DNA of 64,000 nucleotides from DRTC01 sp964521025 (GTDB lineage: Bacteria > Cloacimonadota > Cloacimonadia > Cloacimonadales > TCS61). The DNA lies in contig CAZFPK010000004.1 of the NCBI GenBank assembly GCA_964521025.1, positions 1 to 64,000 on the forward strand. The letters are read 5' to 3'. The notes under the pieces are model-generated. The model searched no databases. It saw only the letters and a list, made by a program, of their open reading frames with translations, and was not told the DNA's origin. A program made the translations under genes and the position numbers. This document shows positions 44,310-52,344 of the stretch, piece by piece (the first letter of the stretch is position 1; each line of letters starts with the position of its first letter).

Positions 44310-45044
44310 ATGAACTATAAAAATCTTATCGAAAAACTCGATAAATCTAAACTCCCAAAACATATAGCAATTATAATGGATGGCAATGGTCGCTGGGCAA
44401 AAAAACACAAAACCAAACGGCTGAGCGGACACAAAGAAGGTGTGAAATCAGTGCGGGATATTGTCGAGATCAGTGTTGAGATCGGTTTGGAATACCTGAC
44501 GATTTATGCTTTCTCAACCGAAAACTGGCGTCGTTCTAAAACAGAAGTGAATTATCTTTTGAAATTGATCATGGATTCTCTGGTGAATGAAATTGAAGAA
44601 TTGACGAAAAATAATGTCGTGATCAGGTTTATCGGCAGCAAGGAACATCTTTCCAAAAGTTATAATAAAAAAGTCGTCGAAACCTGCAAAAAGTCCTGGA
44701 ATAATGATGGTTTACATTTGAATGTAGCCATGAATTACGGCGGCAGACAGGAAATCATCGATGCTGTAAATGATATTTTTTCCGATATGAAATCAGGGAA
44801 AATTATTACATCTGAATTTAATGAAGATTTGATCAATAATTATTTATACACAGCCGGAATGCCAGATCCGGATTTAGTTATCAGAACGAGTGGTGAGCAG
44901 CGGCTTTCCAATTTCCTGGTCTGGCAAAGTGTTTATTCGGAATTGTATATAACCAAAACATTGTGGCCGGATTTCAGAAGAATAGAATTCCTGGAAGCGA
45001 TCATCGAATATCAGAAAAGAAGTCGCAGATTCGGAGCAAGATGA
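44310..45044 (+). CDS. uppS: Isoprenyl transferase (undecaprenyl diphosphate synthase)
   Basis: A 244-residue cis-prenyltransferase making the C55 lipid carrier for cell-wall synthesis. HIAIIMDGNGRWAKK (D24 binds magnesium), YLTIYAFSTENWRR and PDLVIRTSGEQRLSNFLVWQ are the family signatures, and the C-terminus ends SRRFGAR. It lies seven bases after prfB. Its usual downstream partner cdsA is here 1.1 kb away, separated by the GNAT cassette. Confidence 0.95.
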   Translation: MNYKNLIEKLDKSKLPKHIAIIMDGNGRWAKKHKTKRLSGHKEGVKSVRDIVEISVEIGLEYLTIYAFSTENWRRSKTEVNYLLKLIMDSLVNEIEELTKNNVVIRFIGSKEHLSKSYNKKVVETCKKSWNNDGLHLNVAMNYGGRQEIIDAVNDIFSDMKSGKIITSEFNEDLINNYLYTAGMPDPDLVIRTSGEQRLSNFLVWQSVYSELYITKTLWPDFRRIEFLEAIIEYQKRSRRFGAR

Positions 45045-45048
45045 AAAG

Positions 45049-45101
45049 TTTAACAGCGAATCCGTCAAAAGCCGGACACAGCAAAACTAACAATATGAAC
45101 A
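45049..45101 (+). repeat. Left 53-bp inverted repeat of the GNAT cassette
   Basis: This segment is the reverse complement of 46081-46133 with three mismatches, and perfect over 37 bp (45057-45093 with 46089-46125). It begins five bases after the uppS stop. Together the arms bound an insert of about 1085 bp. Confidence 0.85.
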
Positions 45102-45216
45102 AAAACTTGAGTTAAGTTCAAATTTATGTGTGCTGACTTAAGTTGAATAATCGTAGGATAATAAGCCATGAAGAACACCAAGAAAGTAAGAAGATACACA
45201 TAAAATAAAAAATATA

Positions 45217-46095
45217 ATGAAAATAAAAAAACATGTAAACGATAACGATTTAATAGAATTTTTTTATCAAATTCACTCAAAAATTAGAAGTAAAATTATA
45301 AAATATATCAATGAAAATAATGATATTTATTTAATTATGGAAAATAATTTTTATCTCGGTTTTGTCCATCTAAAATTTTTTTCTAATAAAATATTAACAA
45401 AATTGTATTTAAGCCCAAATTGGAAAAGTGAATTTAATGAGCAATTATTTGAAAACATATCAATATTAATAAAGGATTTTAATCAAGATTATATCACAAT
45501 TGTTCATTGTTTCGATTCGAAGAATATTTTAAACAAGATAAATGGGATTGATTTTATGTATCAATATGAATGCAAGGCGAATTCTCATAAACCTGATCCT
45601 GAATTAAACTCAAATTTCACAATGCTAAAAAGCATAAGTAATTATAAAGATTTAATCGATTTTCATTATCTCTGTTATGCTGATGACAAAGATTATATGA
45701 ACGGTAATTGGGACAAAATGCTTCAATCATTTTCTAAAGTTCCAATTCCAAAGATCACCTATATTTGTTTTCATAAAGACAAAATTGTCGGTTCATGTAT
45801 CGGTTATTTCATTCACAAGAAAAATAAGAAATATCTCTATTCGATCTGTGTTCATCCTGATCATAGAAGTAAATCTATTAGTGAATATTTGCTGCAATCA
45901 TTTCTTAAAACTAAGCCTTTAACTTCTTGTTATTTAACAGTTTATGAATCTGCAAAACCGGCAATCAATCTTTATGAAAAATTTGGTTTTAAAAGAAAAA
46001 AACAGTTGAAGCAATATTACAAAAATGATGATAAAATTAAAAGAATCTTTTTTAGAGAAACTTCGGAAAGTGAATTATATTGTTCGTTTTGTTAG
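45217..46095 (+). CDS. GNAT-family acetyltransferase in an inverted-repeat cassette
   Basis: A 292-residue protein. The first 130 residues are unrecognised; residues about 140-280 form a GNAT fold, with YLYSICVHPDHRSKSISEYL as motif A and SAKPAINLYEKFGFKRK as motif B. The acetyl-CoA loop reads RSKSIS rather than the usual R-x-x-G-x-G/A, so activity or cofactor binding may be altered. The gene is notably richer in A and T than its neighbours, has no clear ribosome-binding site and ends inside the right inverted repeat. Insertion between uppS and cdsA suggests acquisition by transfer. Substrate unknown. Confidence 0.75.
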   Translation: MKIKKHVNDNDLIEFFYQIHSKIRSKIIKYINENNDIYLIMENNFYLGFVHLKFFSNKILTKLYLSPNWKSEFNEQLFENISILIKDFNQDYITIVHCFDSKNILNKINGIDFMYQYECKANSHKPDPELNSNFTMLKSISNYKDLIDFHYLCYADDKDYMNGNWDKMLQSFSKVPIPKITYICFHKDKIVGSCIGYFIHKKNKKYLYSICVHPDHRSKSISEYLLQSFLKTKPLTSCYLTVYESAKPAINLYEKFGFKRKKQLKQYYKNDDKIKRIFFRETSESELYCSFC

Positions 46096-46133
46096 TTTTG
46101 CTGTGTCCGGCTTTTGACGGATTCGTTGTTAAA
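46081..46133 (-). repeat. Right 53-bp inverted repeat of the GNAT cassette
   Basis: Complement of 45049-45101. It includes the last codons and stop of the GNAT gene and ends about 18 bases before the cdsA start. Confidence 0.85.
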
Positions 46134-46151
46134 TAATTGGCGGTAAAAAAC

Positions 46152-46934
46152 ATGGAATTATTAAAAAGAGTAATTTTAGCAGTAATTTTCATCCCGATCA
46201 TTCTCGGAATATTTTATTTTGGCGGGATTGCTTTATTGTCGTTTCTTGCTCTGATCGTCTTTTTTATGATGTTCGAGATGCGGGAAATGTTTATCCAAAA
46301 AGGAGTAATAATTCCTAAAATTTTGCTGCCTTTAAGCATCCTCGTTTTCGTTTTATCTTCATTATTCGGAACAACAGAAATCATCTTCTCAATCCTCTTG
46401 ATCTTGATCATCGTTTTGGGAAACAACCTTTTCCGAAACCGCCTGGAAGGTTCGATTGCCGGAGTCTCGACGAGTATTTTCTCAATCGTTTATTCCGCAA
46501 TTTTTCTCTCATCTGTTTACAGGATTAGAGTTTTGGAAAACGGACATTTATTGATCTTGTCATTGCTCGTTCTCATCTGGATAACGGACACTTTCGCTTA
46601 TTTCACGGGACGGCTTTTCGGTAAACATCGAGGAGTTTTCAAGGCAAGCCCGAAAAAATCAGTTGAAGGATTTCTCGGAGGTTTATTTTTTGCCCTGATA
46701 GGAGGTTTTGTTATCTATAAATTTGCGGAAGTTCCCATCGAAAAAAGTTTGGCAGTAGCGATTTGTGCCGGAGTTTTCGGACAACTCGGAGACCTATTCG
46801 AATCGATACTCAAACGGGATGCAGGAGTGAAAGACAGTTCCAAACTCTTGCCGGGACACGGTGGAGTTCTGGATCGATTCGATAGTTTGATGATCGCTGC
46901 CCCGGTTTATTATTTGATTTTGAGTTTGATATAA
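46152..46934 (+). CDS. cdsA: Phosphatidate cytidylyltransferase
   Basis: A 260-residue integral membrane enzyme that makes CDP-diacylglycerol for phospholipid synthesis. It has about eight hydrophobic helices and ends with the CDS signature (GQLGDLFESILKRDAGVKDS followed by LPGHGGVLDRFDSL). A TTG at 46137 is an alternative start; the ATG at 46152 has only a weak GGCGG upstream. In many bacteria it follows uppS directly, so the intervening cassette is an insert. Confidence 0.94.
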   Translation: MELLKRVILAVIFIPIILGIFYFGGIALLSFLALIVFFMMFEMREMFIQKGVIIPKILLPLSILVFVLSSLFGTTEIIFSILLILIIVLGNNLFRNRLEGSIAGVSTSIFSIVYSAIFLSSVYRIRVLENGHLLILSLLVLIWITDTFAYFTGRLFGKHRGVFKASPKKSVEGFLGGLFFALIGGFVIYKFAEVPIEKSLAVAICAGVFGQLGDLFESILKRDAGVKDSSKLLPGHGGVLDRFDSLMIAAPVYYLILSLI

Positions 46935-47005
46935 TTGGAAATGGACACTAATAATTTAGAATATTTTGGTTTACTTGAAAAGTTAAAAAGAGAGATTATA
47001 TTAAG

Positions 47006-47036
47006 AAATAATTTGTGCAAGAAACACTTGCACAAT
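47006..47036. terminator. Hairpin between cdsA and the CfrBI-like system
   Basis: TTGTGCAAG pairs with CTTGCACAA (about 47011-47033) around AAACA. It is a stable 9-bp stem without a T-run; it may end cdsA transcription or regulate the restriction-modification genes. Confidence 0.4.
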
Positions 47037-47078
47037 TGAACAACTGAAAAAGGATATTAAAAACAAGGTAAGTGTGAG

Positions 47079-48464
47079 ATGAAACACGAAATAGATATCG
47101 ATTCATTAAGAAATAATTCTTTATTAATAAATAGATTTGTTAAACAAGAAAATGGTGGGAATATCATAAAAGTTCTGAATCGTTTAGGAAAACTTCCCAA
47201 AGATTTCAATCCCGAACCACTATTAATTGCCCTAAAAAATAAAAATAATATCGTTAGATATTTGGCGCTCAAAAATCTGGCAAAATTAACAGATATGAAT
47301 CTTCTCAATAAATATAAAGAGATCATTCGGAATGATAGTTCAGCCGATGTTAGAAGGGAAGCAGTTTCTGCGGTTGGTAGATTAAGAAACAAAAATACGA
47401 TCGATTATTTAATAAAATTGCTTGTCGATGAAGACCCTGAAGTTGTTTTGCAAGCAATTAGAGGATTATTGGTTTTTAAATTTGAAGAAAAAGTAAAAAC
47501 AAATCTAATGAAATTGAAGCAACATCCAAATGAAATAATTCAAGAAGTGATTACAAAGGAGTTCAAAGAAAAAAAGAAAACATCGAATATTCATGATCAT
47601 TCTTTATCACCGAATTTTTTAAAAAATCGGGTTATAGAAGGTGATGTAAGAAAAATTGTTAAATTAATTCCGGATGAATCGATACATTTAACCTTTACCT
47701 CACCTCCATATTATAATGCTCGAGATTATTCTATTTATCGAAGTTATAAAGAATATTTAGGATTTTTAGAAAATGTCTTTAAAGAAATTCATAGGATTAC
47801 AAAAGAAGGTCGATTCTTTATATTAAACACATCTCCGATTATAATTCCTCGAATCAGCAGGCAACACTCCAGCAAAAGATATCCGATTCCTTATGATATT
47901 CATCCTTTATTAATAAAAATGGGTTGGGAATTTATCGATGATATTGTCTGGGTCAAACCGGAAGCGAGTGTGAAAAATCGGGTTGCAGGTTTTGCTCAAC
48001 ACAGAAAACCATTAGCATATAAACCAAATCCGAGAAGTGAATGTATAATGGTTTATAGGAAAAAAACAGATAAACTTCTGGATTGGAATATTAAGCAATA
48101 TTATTGTGAAACCATTGAAAATAGCAAAGTGAAAGAAAATTTTGAGACATCCAATATCTGGAAAATCGATCCAACATTCGACAAAACACATACTGCTGTT
48201 TTTCCAATTGAATTATGTAATCGGATCATTAAATTTTATTCATATATTGGAGATTTAGTTTTTGATCCTTTTGGTGGTAGCGGAACAATGGCAAAAGCAG
48301 CACAAAAATTAAAAAGATATTTTCTCTTAACAGAAAAAGCACCGGAATATATTAAAAGAATCAAAGAGAATTTAATGCAAATGGAGATTTATTCTGATAA
48401 AAATTATCTTCCTGAATTTATCCATTTTATTACATTTCAAAAAAATATGAAGGAGAAGAAATGA
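47079..48464 (+). CDS. DNA methyltransferase with N-terminal HEAT repeats (CfrBI-like system)
   Basis: A 461-residue fusion. Residues about 45-170 are HEAT-type helical repeats (NIVRYLALKNLAKL, ADVRREAVSAVGRL, PEVVLQAIRGLL). From about 185 the protein is an N4/N6 DNA methyltransferase with catalytic TSPPYYNARD and SAM-binding DPFGGSGTMAKAA. HEAT repeats may add DNA or protein contacts. It overlaps the following nuclease gene by four bases. M.CfrBI is an N4-cytosine methyltransferase of CCWWGG, so that site is a fair guess for this system. Confidence 0.85.
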   Translation: MKHEIDIDSLRNNSLLINRFVKQENGGNIIKVLNRLGKLPKDFNPEPLLIALKNKNNIVRYLALKNLAKLTDMNLLNKYKEIIRNDSSADVRREAVSAVGRLRNKNTIDYLIKLLVDEDPEVVLQAIRGLLVFKFEEKVKTNLMKLKQHPNEIIQEVITKEFKEKKKTSNIHDHSLSPNFLKNRVIEGDVRKIVKLIPDESIHLTFTSPPYYNARDYSIYRSYKEYLGFLENVFKEIHRITKEGRFFILNTSPIIIPRISRQHSSKRYPIPYDIHPLLIKMGWEFIDDIVWVKPEASVKNRVAGFAQHRKPLAYKPNPRSECIMVYRKKTDKLLDWNIKQYYCETIENSKVKENFETSNIWKIDPTFDKTHTAVFPIELCNRIIKFYSYIGDLVFDPFGGSGTMAKAAQKLKRYFLLTEKAPEYIKRIKENLMQMEIYSDKNYLPEFIHFITFQKNMKEKK

Positions 48465-49354
48465 CACTAACAGATGCTGTAACTCAAAAGATTATAAAAA
48501 AGTTAATACATGGAGATGATTATCGAATCGAGATTGTAACTTTATTAAATGCTCAATTTCTTCAATATGCAATCAATTTTTTCAAAAAAGTAATCGAAGC
48601 CAAACTTAAAAATCAAGATATAACAATTGATTGGTATAAAAAAGAATTTATAAACCCAAAATTATCATCGGAAGAAATTGCAATTAATTCGGGAATAAAT
48701 AAAAAAACAATTACAAACATGTTTAATTCTGCAAGAAAAGAAATTGTTATCGAAGCAGCAGAAAATAACTATCAAACGCTATACGAATCAATTGAAAAAT
48801 TGATTGAATCTGAATCAGATTTGGATTTAACATTAACAATAAGATTCAGGAAAGTTAGTGTTGATTTAAATATTAATGAAAGTCTAATAGTTATCAATTC
48901 ATTAGCAGTAAAACGAGCATCGATCAGAGGTGGTTTATGGTCAACTGCTGGAAAACGAGTTGAGAAGTATTTAATGAAAACTCTCTGTAAAATTTATAAT
49001 GTTGATGAATCTTATTTTGATCAATCACGAATTCCTGAATCAATGAGGGAAGTTGATTTCTATTTAATCACGGAAGCAAAAAATTACCGCTGTGAAGTAA
49101 AATTAATGGGAAAAGGTAATCCTGAAAGTGCAGATGCGATTTTTGCGAGAGAAAGTGATTTGTTTGTTGCTGATAAATTATCTGATTTGAATAAAAATCA
49201 AGCAGAACTTCTAAATACTGAATGGATCGAATTAAGAGCCAAAGACGGTTATAAAAGATTCAAAATCATCTTAGAAAAATTCGATATTCCTTACATAGAT
49301 TTTAAGGGTGATATAGATAACAAATTGAATAAGATTTTTTCTGAAATTTTTTGA
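48461..49354 (+). CDS. CfrBI-family type II restriction endonuclease
   Basis: A 297-residue nuclease starting MTLTDAVTQKI, as is usual for the CfrBI family. The N-terminal half contains a helix-turn-helix-like SSEEIAINSGINKKTITNM; the central RASIRGGLWSTAGKRVEKYL and the catalytic region REVDFYLITEAKNYRCEVKL (D, then ExK) with MGKGNPESADAIFARES are family hallmarks. It should cut unmodified CCWWGG-type sites. It is translationally coupled to the methyltransferase before it, and its stop overlaps the possible TTG start of rfbB. Confidence 0.82.
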   Translation: MTLTDAVTQKIIKKLIHGDDYRIEIVTLLNAQFLQYAINFFKKVIEAKLKNQDITIDWYKKEFINPKLSSEEIAINSGINKKTITNMFNSARKEIVIEAAENNYQTLYESIEKLIESESDLDLTLTIRFRKVSVDLNINESLIVINSLAVKRASIRGGLWSTAGKRVEKYLMKTLCKIYNVDESYFDQSRIPESMREVDFYLITEAKNYRCEVKLMGKGNPESADAIFARESDLFVADKLSDLNKNQAELLNTEWIELRAKDGYKRFKIILEKFDIPYIDFKGDIDNKLNKIFSEIF

Positions 49355-49365
49355 AAAACATTGAT

Positions 49366-50448
49366 ATGAAAAAAAAGCAAAATAAAGAAACCTTCGATTT
49401 TTATCAAAAAGATATCCTGAAAGGGATGAACAAAGATTCCAAAATTGTTTTAGTAACTGGTGGAGCAGGTTTTATCGGTTCCAATTTTATTAAATTTCTA
49501 CTGAAAAAATATCCGAAATATAAGATCATTAATTTCGATAAATTAACTTATGCCGGAAATTTGAATAACCTGACCATGATCGAGAACAATCCGAATTATT
49601 TTTTTATCAAAGGAGATGTTGCCGCTCATAAAGATGTGAAAACTGTGTTCGAAGAATTCAATCCTGATTATGTGGTTCATTTTGCTGCTGAATCTCATGT
49701 TGACAGAAGCATCATCAATCCCGATGTTTTTTTGCAGACGAACATCATCGGCACCCAGATAATGCTGAATTATGCGCGTGATCATAACATCACGAAATTC
49801 ATCCAGGTCTCGACCGACGAAGTTTACGGCTCTCTCGAAAAAAAAGGTTCTTTCGATGAACGATCTCCGCTTGCTCCGAACAATCCTTATGCAGCCAGCA
49901 AAGCATCTTCCGATCTTTTGCTCAGGGTTGCACATCAGACTTACGGACAAAGAATCAATATAGTCAGAACATGCAATAATTACGGAGCAAACCAGTTTCC
50001 AGAAAAATTCATTCCTCTGATCATAAACAATGCTTTTCAAGATAAGGAAATTCCTGTTTACGGAGATGGAAAATATTTCCGTAATTGGATAAATGTCGAG
50101 GATAATTGCCGTGCAGTCGATCTGATCCTTCATCAAGGGAAGACTGGTGAAACCTATAATGTCAGCGATAATAACGAATGGGAAAACCTTGATCTGGTCG
50201 AATATATTTTGGGGAAAATGAAAAAACCGAAATCTTTGATCAGGTTCGTGCTGGATCGTCCCGGACACGATTATCGTTATGCTCTGAACTTCTCCAAAAT
50301 AAAAAATGAACTCGGTTGGAAACCCCGGGAAAATTTCGATGAAGGTCTAGATCGAACGATCGAGTGGTTTAAAAATAACAGTGATTGGGTTCAGGAAGTT
50401 TCATCGGGACAGTATATGAACTATTTCTCTAAATATTATAAGAAATAA
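49366..50448 (+). CDS. rfbB: dTDP-glucose 4,6-dehydratase
   Basis: An extended short-chain dehydrogenase of about 360 residues for dTDP-sugar (rhamnose-type) synthesis. It shows the NAD-binding VTGGAGFIGSNFI, HFAAESHVDRSI, STDEVYGSL and YAASKASSDLL with catalytic Tyr and Lys, and RTCNNYG. The protein begins with about 25 residues more than typical RmlB, so the true start may be further in (ATG 49426). No other dTDP-sugar genes are next to it. The restriction-modification pair immediately upstream looks inserted. Confidence 0.9.
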   Translation: MKKKQNKETFDFYQKDILKGMNKDSKIVLVTGGAGFIGSNFIKFLLKKYPKYKIINFDKLTYAGNLNNLTMIENNPNYFFIKGDVAAHKDVKTVFEEFNPDYVVHFAAESHVDRSIINPDVFLQTNIIGTQIMLNYARDHNITKFIQVSTDEVYGSLEKKGSFDERSPLAPNNPYAASKASSDLLLRVAHQTYGQRINIVRTCNNYGANQFPEKFIPLIINNAFQDKEIPVYGDGKYFRNWINVEDNCRAVDLILHQGKTGETYNVSDNNEWENLDLVEYILGKMKKPKSLIRFVLDRPGHDYRYALNFSKIKNELGWKPRENFDEGLDRTIEWFKNNSDWVQEVSSGQYMNYFSKYYKK

Positions 50449-50625
50449 AGGTGATAGAATGTTTGTCATTCCGAGGAATCTCACAAAGGAATTCTCGCAA
50501 AGAATCTCCAGTGTTTAACCAGTTCCGGATTTTATCGAAAGAAATTACTCGTGAGAAATAAAACGGGATTCCCCGGAATTACAGATCATACACTATGAAA
50601 GTTAAAAAAAAATTGTGAGTGAGAA

Positions 50626-52080
50626 ATGATAAAGAAAGTATTATTTATATCGCTGATCTTAATTTCAACAGGTTGTTCTCTTATTCAATTTTTTGAGAAA
50701 AACAAAGTCGAATATGACCGCATCGAGAAGTCATCGAACGCTTCTTTTTCGAGTTTTATCCAAACGAAGGAAGATTCTCTAAATAATGAATTGCTTCTCA
50801 AAAACAGCGAAATCGATTCCCTTTATACCATGATCGAGGAAATGAATTTTTCCATCGACTCACTGACGCAAGCTCTCGAAATTTCCAATAGTCGAGTATT
50901 AGTAAATACCGATTTTCAAATACCGGATTCGATCATGTTTGCCGGTCGAAAATTTGATTTGAGAAATGAAAGGCTCTTCCATAAATTTGAAGAGATATTC
51001 CATCTCGAAGTCCAGTCCGCTCACAAATTCATACCGAGAAGCGGGAAATATTTTGCGATTATCGATTCGATTTTTTCTGCTTACAAAATTCCTCTCGATG
51101 TTAAATATTTGGCAATTGCGGAGAGTCGTTTGAGTTCGATGGCAACTTCGCGGGTCGGAGCAGCCGGTATCTGGCAATTTATGAAAGGAACAGCAAAAGG
51201 TTTTGGTTTGAAGATCGATCCTTTTGTGGATGAACGGAGAGATGTTTTCAAATCTACCGAAGCAGCGGCTAAACTCCTGAAAAGCAATTATGTCCATTTA
51301 TCAAAACTCGGAGCACATGACTGGCTTTTGGCAATGAGTGCGTATAACGCCGGAGCAGGAAGCATTTCGAAAGTGATCAAAGAGCAAGGTGGAACAGATT
51401 TTTTCGATTTGATCATGAAAGCGGATGAGACACACAGGTTTGTCTGGCGAGCAGTTGCCATCAAGATGATCTTCGAAAATGAAGAGGATATCTTCGGAGA
51501 AAAATTTGATCGCGAAAAACCGCTCCTGGAATCGGTCCGAAAAGAAAAGATTAAATTGAAAGGTCATTATAAAATCGATGATTGGGCAAATGCACAGGGA
51601 ACTGCTGTCGGTAAGATATGGGAGTTCAATCCCTGGATAAAGATCTTCAAAAGAACTCGGAAAAATTATTCCGCGATCAATAATGTTGTCCTTCCACCCG
51701 GAGAATTTACGATACTTGTTCCAATAGAAGGAAAGAAAAATTCTAACGATTTAGCTCGAATCAGAAAACAATTCCTCATAAAGAATGCCGGATATTTCAC
51801 CCATCATAAAGTTAAAAAAGGGGATACGCTTTATGATATTGCCCGGAAGTATAAAACAACTATTTCCAAAATAAAATCCCTGAACAATTTAAGATCGAAT
51901 ATCATCTATCCCGGACAAAAACTCAAACTTTATGGCTCAACAAAAGGATATTATATTGTCAAAAAAGGGGATACACTTTACGAAATCGCACGAAAATATA
52001 ACATTTCAATTTCCAAGATAAAAAGCATCAATGGATTGAAATCCAACACTATCTACCCGGGACAAAAATTGTATTATTGA
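50626..52080 (+). CDS. Membrane-bound lytic murein transglycosylase with LysM repeats (MltD-like)
   Basis: A 484-residue lipoprotein (lipobox STGC, C17) that cleaves peptidoglycan. A coiled-coil-like stretch (about 35-90) precedes an SLT/GH23 domain (about 130-290) with catalytic E166 in AIAESRLSS, then GAAGIWQFMKGTAKGFGL and SAYNAGAGSI. Two LysM repeats end the protein (KKGDTLYDIARKYK and KKGDTLYEIARKYN), binding peptidoglycan glycans. It is transcribed alone and followed by a repeat-rich spacer. Confidence 0.92.
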   Translation: MIKKVLFISLILISTGCSLIQFFEKNKVEYDRIEKSSNASFSSFIQTKEDSLNNELLLKNSEIDSLYTMIEEMNFSIDSLTQALEISNSRVLVNTDFQIPDSIMFAGRKFDLRNERLFHKFEEIFHLEVQSAHKFIPRSGKYFAIIDSIFSAYKIPLDVKYLAIAESRLSSMATSRVGAAGIWQFMKGTAKGFGLKIDPFVDERRDVFKSTEAAAKLLKSNYVHLSKLGAHDWLLAMSAYNAGAGSISKVIKEQGGTDFFDLIMKADETHRFVWRAVAIKMIFENEEDIFGEKFDREKPLLESVRKEKIKLKGHYKIDDWANAQGTAVGKIWEFNPWIKIFKRTRKNYSAINNVVLPPGEFTILVPIEGKKNSNDLARIRKQFLIKNAGYFTHHKVKKGDTLYDIARKYKTTISKIKSLNNLRSNIIYPGQKLKLYGSTKGYYIVKKGDTLYEIARKYNISISKIKSINGLKSNTIYPGQKLYY

Positions 52081-52084
52081 TTAT

Positions 52085-52340
52085 TTAGTGTTCATCCGTA
52101 AACTCAACCCCAGACCTTCTCTTGAGAAGATAAGGGAGAATTTGGAAACACAAATCCCTTTATCCATCAGTATTTCCCCTCTTTGTCAAAGAGGGGTTAG
52201 GGGAGTTTGTGATAAAAATTCTCAAAGCAGGAGTTTTGAGTTACAAAATTCTCAAAGCAGGAGTTCTGAGTTACAAAATTCTCAAAGCAGGAGCTCTGAG
52301 CTACAAAATTCTCAAAGCAGGAGCTTTGAGTTACATAGGT
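52085..52340. repeat. Composite repeat with four tandem 30-bp hairpin units
   Basis: The first part (52094-52208) repeats the elements seen at 60-212. It is followed by four 30-bp units: hairpins at 52221-52240, 52251-52270, 52281-52300 and 52311-52330, each CTCAAAGC-AGGA-G..TGAG, separated by TTACAAAATT. The fourth is a perfect 8-bp stem with loop AGGA. The array lies directly before nadB and keeps an open frame only because the period is a multiple of three. Confidence 0.75.
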
Positions 52341-52344
52341 ATTT

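Noticed and set aside
46942..47043. 33-codon frame starting MDTNNLEYFG before the CfrBI-like system
   Set aside because: No ribosome-binding site, and its end lies in the hairpin at about 47011-47033; insufficient support for a controller gene.
52221..52335. Possible CRISPR array
   Set aside because: Units are contiguous 30-bp tandem repeats with constant 10-base joints, not repeats with unique spacers; no cas genes are present.
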